Positions 1 to 5,123 of a stretch of 7,779 bases of DNA are shown here, piece after piece (within the stretch, counting starts at the first letter, position 1; the number at the start of each line of letters is the position of its first letter). The stretch covers positions 1 through 7,779 of the forward strand of contig JALRFZ010000156.1 of NCBI GenBank assembly GCA_023253615.1, in the 5' to 3' direction. The stretch comes from Verrucomicrobiales bacterium. Lineage in GTDB: Bacteria; Verrucomicrobiota; Verrucomicrobiia; Verrucomicrobiales; DEV007. A model generated the notes under the pieces. That model had not been told where the DNA came from and did not search any database. It saw only the letters and a program-made list of their open reading frames with translations. A program made the translations under genes and the position numbers.

Positions 1-1138
1 CGAAGGGTTTGCCGCCCTTGATGCGGGGGAAGGCGATCGTGCTCATGACATCGCCGTTGTCCTCGTCGAGACCGGCGACACCGCTGACGCCTTCGAGGGC
101 GGACTTCGCGGCCTGGGCGCAGCTCGCCTTGATCAGTTCGAGATCGTCGGGATTCGGCGCGGCGCTGCGGGCGAAATAGCCGCTCTTCTGCACGAGCACC
201 TTCTCGGCGCCGAGCTTGTCCTTGAGGCGGGCGGCGAACCAGTTCCCGACGTTCACGGAATCGAGGCGGTAGTGGCCGAAGGCATCCTTGGCGGGCTCCT
301 TCCCTTCGGCGATCATCTCGGCGATGATGTTGTCGAGACCGGCGCCTTCGCTGAGGAAGATGTTCACGCTGTCGTTGCGGTCCATCTCGATGTTGAGGCG
401 GTCGATCTCGGCCTCCATGTCGATCTCCATCTCGGGGACCCAGACGGCATCAACGTCCCAGCGGATCTGGTGGAGGAGGGCCTCGGGGAGCCAGTCATAC
501 TGGTGGAGGCTCTCATGATAATCGTAGGCGGCCCGTCCGGTGAGCCACCCGCAGTGGCGTCCCATCACCTCGTGGATGATGAGCTGGCGCGCGCTCGTGG
601 TGTTTTCGTTGGCGACGTTCTTGAAGAAACGCGCGCTCTGATGGGCCGCGGTCCAGGCTCCCAGGGTCTGCTTGATCGGGAAAACGTCGTTGTCGATCGT
701 CTTGGGCAGACCGACGACGGTGAGGTCATAGCCGTTCTCGTGGAGGTAAGCGGCGAGGTCGGCGGCGGTGGTGTTGGTGTCGTCGCCTCCGATCGTGTGG
801 AGGATGTCGATCTTGTCGTTCTTGAGGCGCTCGGCCGCGACATGGAGGGGATTTTCGCCCGGCTTCACAAGGCCGCGCTTCGTGCAGTCATCGACGTTGG
901 TCAGTTTCACCCGGCTGTTGCCGATCGGGCTGCCGCCGAAGTTGTAGAAAATCGACGCCTTTTCGCGGACCGCCTTGGGGAAATGGTAGGACTTTCCGAG
1001 GAGCAGTCCCTGATAACCGTTGAGGTACGCCATCAGGTCGGCCTCAGGGGCGAGCTGGTTGTATTGCTCGATCAGGCCTCCGATGGAGGCGGAGAGACAG
1101 GGCGCGATGCCACCGGCGGTCAGGAAGGCGATTCTCAT
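1..1138 (-). CDS. pfp: PPi-dependent 6-phosphofructokinase (partial, 3' end beyond window)
   Basis: This cytoplasmic glycolytic enzyme should reversibly phosphorylate fructose 6-phosphate to fructose 1,6-bisphosphate using pyrophosphate. 379 codons are visible from the ATG at 1138. The N-terminus carries the phosphate-binding segment TAGGIAPCLSASIGG (residues 7-21), then FGGSPIGNSRVKLTN (67-81), GGDDTNTTA (117-125), PKTIDND (145-151) and MGRHCGWL (192-199). The second Asp of GGDD (D120) and the Lys of PKTIDND (K146) are the known determinants of PPi rather than ATP use. From memory the protein closely follows the roughly 404-residue PPi-PFK of Propionibacterium freudenreichii, so only about 25 C-terminal residues should be missing. 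No Shine-Dalgarno sequence precedes the start; the start is supported by the strand-initial motif MRIAFLTAGG. The gene is divergent from the small coiled-coil gene, and the AT-rich region in between is the likely promoter area. Confidence 0.95.
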   Translation of the reverse strand, partial: MRIAFLTAGGIAPCLSASIGGLIEQYNQLAPEADLMAYLNGYQGLLLGKSYHFPKAVREKASIFYNFGGSPIGNSRVKLTNVDDCTKRGLVKPGENPLHVAAERLKNDKIDILHTIGGDDTNTTAADLAAYLHENGYDLTVVGLPKTIDNDVFPIKQTLGAWTAAHQSARFFKNVANENTTSARQLIIHEVMGRHCGWLTGRAAYDYHESLHQYDWLPEALLHQIRWDVDAVWVPEMEIDMEAEIDRLNIEMDRNDSVNIFLSEGAGLDNIIAEMIAEGKEPAKDAFGHYRLDSVNVGNWFAARLKDKLGAEKVLVQKSGYFARSAAPNPDDLELIKASCAQAAKSALEGVSGVAGLDEDNGDVMSTIAFPRIKGGKPF

Positions 1139-1263
1139 CAATTCAATAGGGTGCTGGGATGGGCGGGGTTTCGACGGCGGCACCTTCCAACGATTCGCGG
1201 CGAAGTCAAGACGGGGGAACCCGGCACCGAGGCGTCTCGAATTTTTACTACAGATAGATTAAT

Positions 1264-1317
1264 TATTGATAAATATTGATCTTTTTGTTACACTTTGTTA
1301 ATTCTCATTTTTCTCAT
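1264..1317. promoter_or_regulatory. AT-rich divergent control region with phased direct repeats
   Basis: The 249-bp gap between the PPi-PFK start and the coiled-coil gene contains an abrupt AT-rich block at about 1240-1318 in otherwise GC-rich DNA. Inside it are three pairs of exact 7-bp direct repeats: TATTGAT at 1264 and 1274, TTTGTTA at 1284 and 1294, and TTCTCAT at 1302 and 1311. The spacings of 10, 10 and 9 bp are about one helical turn. The base composition and position fit promoters for the divergent genes, and paired repeats at this spacing resemble sites for tandemly bound regulators. I could not fix convincing -35 and -10 boxes, so the regulatory role is an inference. Confidence 0.35.
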
Positions 1318-1387
1318 GATTCGAGTTCCATTCTTTTCATCGTCCGAAGGTCGGATCGCGCGTGACCAACGCTTGGCGTCCGTGCCC

Positions 1388-1777
1388 ATGGAGTCTCCCA
1401 CGGCCGCCGAGCTGGGGCGGGGTGAGCGGCTCGAGGCCCGCCTCGAGGCCTTGGAAATCCGTCTCATTTCGCATGCGGAGGAACTGAAGGCACAGATCGC
1501 GGGACGGGTGATGCGCATCCAGAGCCGGCTCGAACGTGCCTTGCGTCCATTCCAACCTGAATCCGAGCGCGAACGGGGCGAGCGGCAAGCGGACAACGTC
1601 GTGGAATTCGGCAAGGAAGGGGAACAGGTGGTGAAAGAGGTCGATCACGAATTGCATGCCCGCAACGCGCGCGAGGCGATGCTGGAATTGAACGAGACAC
1701 TCCGGGTGACCCGCGAGCATCTCGAATCGCTCTCGAGCAGCATCGAACGGATGCGGGAGTCGTTCTCGGCGAAGTGA
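1388..1777 (+). CDS. Small charged coiled-coil protein of unknown function
   Basis: I do not recognise this 129-residue protein. It is almost wholly predicted helix, very rich in Glu and Arg, with heptad-like leucine spacing in ERLEARLEALEIRL (about residues 13-26) and MLELNETLRVTREHLE near the C-terminus. It has no signal peptide, membrane segment, Cys cluster or catalytic motif, so a cytoplasmic structural or adaptor coiled coil is the most that can be said. Codons from 1388 on are GC-rich at the third position, as in the neighbouring genes, which supports real coding. The frame stays open upstream, with an alternative ATG at 1316, but those codons are AT-rich and overlap the repeat block, so 1388 is preferred. 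Neither start has a Shine-Dalgarno sequence. The gene is convergent with the cytochrome gene. Confidence 0.65.
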   Translation: MESPTAAELGRGERLEARLEALEIRLISHAEELKAQIAGRVMRIQSRLERALRPFQPESERERGERQADNVVEFGKEGEQVVKEVDHELHARNAREAMLELNETLRVTREHLESLSSSIERMRESFSAK

Positions 1778-1826
1778 TCGGCCTTCGCCGCGGAGTGAAA
1801 GAAGGGAGGATTTGAAATCCGCCCCA

Positions 1827-1886
1827 CCTCTTTCCAAGGGCGACCAGCATAGGGCGGAATGCAATTCCGCCCTACAATCAAAGAGG
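1827..1886. repeat. REP-like nested inverted repeat
   Basis: A perfect 11-bp inverted repeat, TAGGGCGGAAT (1850-1860) and its complement (1864-1874), encloses a 3-base GCA loop. It is framed by an outer 7-bp arm pair, CCTCTTT (1827-1833) and AAAGAGG (1880-1886). A third, smaller inverted repeat, GGATTT-G-AAATCC, lies just upstream at 1808-1820. The element sits in the convergent gap between two gene ends. That is the usual place for REP-type dispersed repeats, which can also act as bidirectional transcription barriers or stabilise RNA ends. There is no T-tract, so it is not a classical intrinsic terminator. Membership of a dispersed family is inferred, since only one copy is in the window. 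Confidence 0.7.
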
Positions 1887-1949
1887 GCCAAGTCGCCGAG
1901 GTTTCCCCGGACTTCCGGATTACGAAAGTTCGGGAAGAAAGCCTTCGCC

Positions 1950-3458
1950 TCACTTCTTGCTCGTCTCGACCGCTTTCTTGAGCTGATCGAGAGCGGCTTT
2001 CGTTTCAGCGGCGACGGCAGTGGCTTTTTCCGAACTCGCCTTCAGCGCTTCGGCGCGCTTCGTCGCTTCCTCGACGGCCTTGATGGCATGATCGAAATCC
2101 GTCTTGGCCTGGGCGGCGCGTTTGGCCGCCTCGGTCGCGGCGGCTTCCACCTCGGTGACGGCCTTCTGGAACATCGGGTCCACCGCCGGTTTGGCGGGAG
2201 CCGCGGCAGCAGGGGCCGGAGCGGGCGCAGGTGCCGGCGCCGGGGTCGTCGTGGCCGGTTTCGGAGCAGGGGCCGGAGCCGGGGTGGCGGGTGCGGGCGT
2301 GGCGGGTTTCGCCGCGGGGGCGGGAGCCGGAGTCGTCGGTTTTGCGGCCGGCGCGGGAGTCGCCGGAGCCGGCGTGGCCGGTTTGGCGGCAGCTGCCGGA
2401 GCCGCGGGCGCGGGAGTCGCCGGTTTGGCGGCGGTGTTGGCGGCGGTGTTGGCGGCGAGGGCGGCCGGCTGGGCCTGGGGTTCCTTCCACCCGGTGTTGA
2501 TATCGATCCCGGGAATCGCGGCGGCGAGTTTGGTGGCACCGGCGTCGGTCACCTTGGTCTGCCAGACGAAGACCTTCTTCAGATTCTTCAGGCCGGAAAG
2601 CTTCTCAAGGCCGGCATCGGAGACCTGCGTTCCGTAGAGATTGAGGTATTCGAGATTGGTGAGGCCCTTCAGCGAATCGAGTCCCGCATCGGTCACGGTG
2701 GTGTTTTCGAGGTGGAGACGGGTGAGGTTCGTCATTCCCGCGACATGGGCGAGGCCCTTGTCAGTCACCTGGCTGCGGGCGAGGTCCATCCACTTGATCT
2801 GCGAGGCGATCGGTTTCAGCTCGGCGAGCTTGTCATCGTTGAATTCCTTGCTCACGTTCAGCGCGCTGAAGCGCAGCTCGGGAGTGTCCTGGGCGATCGC
2901 CATGAGCGAGGCTCCCGTCTTTTCGACGCGGCCGATCGTTTCCTGCACGAGTTTTTCCATCGCGGGATCGACCTTCGGGGCGTCGGCCTTCGCCACGGTG
3001 CTTTCCTTCGGTTTGGGAAGGTTGGCGAGAACGTGGTTCGCGGCGGCGAGGGCTTTCTCGTCGGGCTTCAATTCGGCGACGGTTCCGGTCGCCTTGGCAC
3101 CGCTCGTGATCCAGAAGGCGAGGAGGGCGGTCTCCTGCTCGGTGAGCTGCTCCTTGTCCTCCGGCGGCATGTGCTCGTCGTCGTCGAGCGGCAGGTAGAC
3201 GCGCTGGAGCAGCGGACTCTCATCCACTTTTCCGGCCACGACGGAAGGACCCTCGTTGCCACCTTTGAGAATGGCGTCGATGGAGATGAGGCTGAGTTTT
3301 CCCTTGGGCTTTTCGGCGCCGTGGCAACTGTTGCATTTGGCCTCGAGCACCGGAGCGACGAGATCCTTGTAGAGCTGGCTCTTGGTCGCGTCGGCGTGGG
3401 CGGGCAGGGTGGTGAAGGCGGCGGCGAACAGGAAGCCGGAGAAAAGGGATCGTTTCAT
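1950..3458 (-). CDS. Exported c-type cytochrome (PSCyt1-like) with leucine-rich repeats, Pro/Ala linker and C-terminal helix
   Basis: This 502-residue secreted haem protein is of a PVC-group type. A Sec signal peptide (residues 1-22, ending LPAHA) is followed by a Planctomycete-type cytochrome c domain (about 27-122). That domain has the haem-attachment motif CNSCH (C42, C45, H46), the likely axial Met in HMPPE (M97), and the typical ending LTEQETALLAFWITSGA. After a spacer come four or so leucine-rich repeats (about 195-320) of the form L..L.L..T.VTDAGL..L.GLTNL. A Pro/Ala/Lys linker (about 327-425) then leads to an Ala/Glu/Lys-rich helical, probably coiled-coil tail (426-502). Known family members carry this haem domain on exported proteins, often with LRRs or DUF1549/DUF1553 domains; the electron partner is unknown. 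The linker and tail suggest a tethered or extended periplasmic protein, which is an inference. There is no Shine-Dalgarno sequence at the ATG. The gene is divergent from the truncated globin. Confidence 0.93.
   Translation of the reverse strand: MKRSLFSGFLFAAAFTTLPAHADATKSQLYKDLVAPVLEAKCNSCHGAEKPKGKLSLISIDAILKGGNEGPSVVAGKVDESPLLQRVYLPLDDDEHMPPEDKEQLTEQETALLAFWITSGAKATGTVAELKPDEKALAAANHVLANLPKPKESTVAKADAPKVDPAMEKLVQETIGRVEKTGASLMAIAQDTPELRFSALNVSKEFNDDKLAELKPIASQIKWMDLARSQVTDKGLAHVAGMTNLTRLHLENTTVTDAGLDSLKGLTNLEYLNLYGTQVSDAGLEKLSGLKNLKKVFVWQTKVTDAGATKLAAAIPGIDINTGWKEPQAQPAALAANTAANTAAKPATPAPAAPAAAAKPATPAPATPAPAAKPTTPAPAPAAKPATPAPATPAPAPAPKPATTTPAPAPAPAPAPAAAAPAKPAVDPMFQKAVTEVEAAATEAAKRAAQAKTDFDHAIKAVEEATKRAEALKASSEKATAVAAETKAALDQLKKAVETSKK
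2184..2438 (-). repeat. In-gene Pro/Ala-rich tandem repeats (linker of the cytochrome)
   Basis: Residues 341-425 of the cytochrome are built from degenerate repeats of AAKPATPAP(A/T)PAPA, ending in alternating AP dipeptides. At DNA level the stretch is a very GC-rich imperfect tandem array on the minus strand. Such Pro/Ala/Lys segments are usually extended, flexible spacers between folded domains, as in TonB-type or lipoyl-domain linkers. The repeat makes length variation between strains plausible, and it leaves long open frames on the other strand that are not genes. Confidence 0.8.
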
Positions 3459-3511
3459 ACCGTTGGGGGATGGATTCTAATAAACTCACTAAAACTAGGC
3501 CGCTCCGGAAA

Positions 3512-3526
3512 GTGAAATCAAGTCAC
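3512..3526. promoter_or_regulatory. Candidate operator: GTGA-N7-TCAC palindrome
   Basis: A short inverted repeat, GTGA (3512-3515) and TCAC (3523-3526), lies near the middle of the 135-bp gap between the divergent cytochrome and truncated globin starts. On the minus strand it reads TGTGACTTGATTTCAC, which contains a TTGAT half-site as in FNR boxes and a TGTGA half-site as in CRP boxes. The arm spacing of 7 differs from the 6 (CRP) or 4 (FNR) of the classical sites. A CRP/FNR-family operator is possible but weakly supported. Confidence 0.2.
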
Positions 3527-3593
3527 AATGGGGTAGGTGATCGCGGCGGAAATCGCGCGTGATTCGCTTCCTCCCCGGGCTTTTCATCCATAA

Positions 3594-3968
3594 ATGGAAG
3601 CGGAGGTGATGGAGGCCTTGGGGGGGGACGGGTTCGTGAAACTCGTCGCCGCGTTTTACCGTCGGGTGCGCGTGGACGATCTGATCGGCCCGATGTATCC
3701 GCCTGACGATTGGGAGGGATCGGAGAAACGGCTCGCGGACTTTCTGATTTTCCGTTTCGGAGGATCGGACCGTTACATCCAGGAGCGCGGTCATCCCCGG
3801 CTGCGGATGCGGCACATTCCCTTCTCGATCGGCGAAGCCGAGCGCGACCGCTGGCTCGAGCTGATGGGCGGGGCGATGGATGAGGTGGGTGTCTCAGGAG
3901 AGGCGCGTGTGAATCTGGGCGCGTTTTTTGACCAGGTCGCCGACTTCATGCGCAATCGGGAGGAGTGA
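3594..3968 (+). CDS. glbO: Group II truncated haemoglobin
   Basis: This 124-residue 2-on-2 globin binds haem and, in this family, O2 or NO, acting in the cytoplasm in oxygen chemistry or NO/peroxide protection. Visible hallmarks are FYRRV with B10 Tyr (Y22), YPPDD with CD1 Tyr (Y35), FRFGGSDRYIQERGHPRLRMRHIPF around residues 53-77 with the proximal F8 His (H74), and RDRWLELM with the group II G8 Trp (W87). The GHPRLRMRH block matches mycobacterial GlbO almost exactly from memory, and the length is typical. The start at 3594 keeps a normal N-terminus; a second ATG five codons on (3609) is preceded by GGAGGTG but at too short a spacing. An 8-G run (3620-3627) lies in codons 9-12. The nearest promoter region is shared with the divergent cytochrome gene. 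Confidence 0.95.
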   Translation: MEAEVMEALGGDGFVKLVAAFYRRVRVDDLIGPMYPPDDWEGSEKRLADFLIFRFGGSDRYIQERGHPRLRMRHIPFSIGEAERDRWLELMGGAMDEVGVSGEARVNLGAFFDQVADFMRNREE

Positions 3969-3980
3969 GTCACGAATCGT

Positions 3981-4012
3981 AGCGAAGCGGAGATGGACGG
4001 AGCGCAGCGAAG
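3981..4012. repeat. Short direct repeat downstream of the globin gene
   Basis: The heptamer AGCGAAG occurs at 3981-3987 and 4006-4012, with related GGAG/GAGCGC sequence between. GTCACG is also repeated at 3969 and 4023. The purine-rich block lies 12 bp after the globin stop and looks unlike coding sequence. It could be a degenerate intergenic repeat; no hairpin or terminator is evident. No clear metal-regulator operator was found in the rest of this 136-bp gap. Confidence 0.3.
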
Positions 4013-4104
4013 TCAATCACGTGTCACGGAAGAAAATCGCTTTCTTGTTCGTGGGTTTTTGAAAAGTTGAACGTTATGTGAGGTTGTAGCACTGAGCCCC
4101 TGCC

Positions 4105-4989
4105 ATGAAATCCCTTACGCACTTCGCCCTCGTTCTCCTCGCGACCGCGCTTCCGGCCTTCGCCCAGAAAAAGACGGTGGTCCAGTCGACCAATTACCCG
4201 CTCCACTACTTCGCGGAGCGGCTCGCCACCGATGCCTTCGAGCTGAATTATATCGTCGATCCGGAGGTCGATCCCGCTTTCTGGAAACCGGGCAAGTCCG
4301 ATGTCGGGGCGTTTCAAAAGGCCGATCTCATTCTGAGGAACGGGGCCGACTATGAAAAGTGGATCAAGCGCGTGTCGCTGAAAACCTCGCCCCAGGTCGA
4401 TACCTCGAAGGCCTTTTCAGCCAAATTCATCAAGACGAAAGGCAAGGAACATCGTCATGGAGACGGCACGGTCCATTCCCATGCCGGGACCGCTTTCACC
4501 ACCTGGATCGATCTTTCCCAGGCGGCGATGCAGGCCGAGGCGATCGCCGCACGCTTCAAGCAGGCCCAGCCGGATGCCGCCGCGAAGATCGATGAGAACC
4601 TCGCCGCCCTGCTCGCCGATCTCTCGGAGCTCGACGGACGTCTCAAGGCCTTTGGCAAGGCGTGGGGCGAGAAGCCGCTCGTGGCTTCGCATCCGATCTA
4701 CCAGTATTTCGCGCGGGCCTATGGACTGAAGATCGAAGGCATCGAGTGGGAGCCGGAGATGGAGATCAAGGATTCGGACCTGGCCGGTCTGAAAGCCATC
4801 CTCGCCAAACATCCAGCGACCTGGATGATCTGGGAAGACGCGCCGAGCGAAGCCAACATCGCCGCCGTCGCGAAGCTCGGATTGAAAAGCGTCGTCTTCG
4901 CCCCCTGCGCCAATCGCCCCGCCGAGGGCGATTGGTTGGCGGTGATGAAGGCGAACGTCGAGCGGCTGGAGGCGATGTTGAAGATGTAG
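4105..4989 (+). CDS. Periplasmic Zn/Mn-type ABC transporter substrate-binding protein (ZnuA/TroA-like)
   Basis: This 294-residue protein is predicted to capture a divalent metal, probably zinc, in the periplasm and deliver it to an ABC importer. A Sec signal peptide (residues 1-20, ending LPAFA, with no lipobox Cys) precedes the cluster A-I fold: STNYPLHYFAERLA (28-41), DPAFWKPGKSDVGAFQKADLIL (56-77), NGADYEKW (79-86), a His-rich loop EHRHGDGTVHSHAG (115-128), SHPIYQYFARAYGL (195-208) and MIWEDAPS (241-248). Likely metal ligands are H124 or H126, H196 and E244 or D245. The usual first ligand in SPH-type motifs is A58 here; I recall DPAFW-type homologues that share this, so it may define a subfamily. 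No permease or ATPase gene is adjacent in the window. There is no Shine-Dalgarno sequence before the ATG. A hairpin follows the stop directly. Confidence 0.92.
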   Translation: MKSLTHFALVLLATALPAFAQKKTVVQSTNYPLHYFAERLATDAFELNYIVDPEVDPAFWKPGKSDVGAFQKADLILRNGADYEKWIKRVSLKTSPQVDTSKAFSAKFIKTKGKEHRHGDGTVHSHAGTAFTTWIDLSQAAMQAEAIAARFKQAQPDAAAKIDENLAALLADLSELDGRLKAFGKAWGEKPLVASHPIYQYFARAYGLKIEGIEWEPEMEIKDSDLAGLKAILAKHPATWMIWEDAPSEANIAAVAKLGLKSVVFAPCANRPAEGDWLAVMKANVERLEAMLKM

Positions 4990-5008
4990 CCGGCCTCACT
5001 GAGGCCGG
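4990..5008 (+). terminator. GC-rich hairpin directly after the binding-protein gene
   Basis: A perfect 8-bp stem, CCGGCCTC-ACT-GAGGCCGG, begins at the base after the TAG stop. Its stability and position suggest a role in transcript ending or 3' protection. The T-tract expected for an intrinsic terminator is absent, so termination as such is uncertain. Confidence 0.4.
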
Positions 5009-5058
5009 GTCGTGGGCCGAGGGACGTCCGCCCCGGGGTCACGGAACCCGGTTACAAA

Positions 5059-5081
5059 CATCGCGGCGTCGTCACGCGATG
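5059..5081. repeat. Second hairpin in the spacer before the ceramidase-like gene
   Basis: CATCGCG (5059-5065) and CGCGATG (5075-5081) form a 7-bp stem with a 9-base loop. It sits 42 bp upstream of the ceramidase-like start, so it would lie in the 5' leader if the message starts further up. A weaker GGGT-N6-ACCC inverted repeat lies at about 5035-5049. Function is unknown; it may be part of a dispersed repeat. Confidence 0.4.
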
Positions 5082-5123
5082 GCGCGGGTGATCCTCCACC
5101 GCTCTTTCCGCTACTCTTTTTCG

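Noticed and set aside
272..1279. Plus-strand open frame (335 codons) opposite PPi-PFK
   Set aside because: The minus strand has unmistakable PFK motifs throughout. The plus translation is low-complexity Val/Gly/Glu-rich antisense and extends into the AT-rich control region.
1337..1891. Minus-strand open frame (184 codons) opposite the coiled-coil gene
   Set aside because: It starts within the REP-like inverted repeat and lacks motifs. Third-position GC bias favours the plus frame.
1950..2190. The C-terminal helical segment as a separate gene
   Set aside because: It is in one uninterrupted frame with the cytochrome, with no credible separate start after the linker.
1812..3515. Long plus-strand open frame (567 codons) opposite the cytochrome
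   Set aside because: Its Gly/Arg/Phe-rich translation is the antisense of a clear signal peptide, haem, LRR and linker protein. It begins in the intergenic repeat. GC-rich codon use keeps antisense frames open.
4040..4104. Possible zinc-regulator (Zur) operator upstream of the binding protein
   Set aside because: The AT-richer stretch with GAACGTTATG has only a short AACGTT palindrome and no second half-site matching known Zur boxes.
4662..5123. N-terminal extension of the ceramidase-like frame over the binding-protein gene
   Set aside because: The frame is open upstream but overlaps the substrate-binding protein out of frame and would bury the twin-arginine signal. The ATG at 5124 gives a proper Tat signal peptide.
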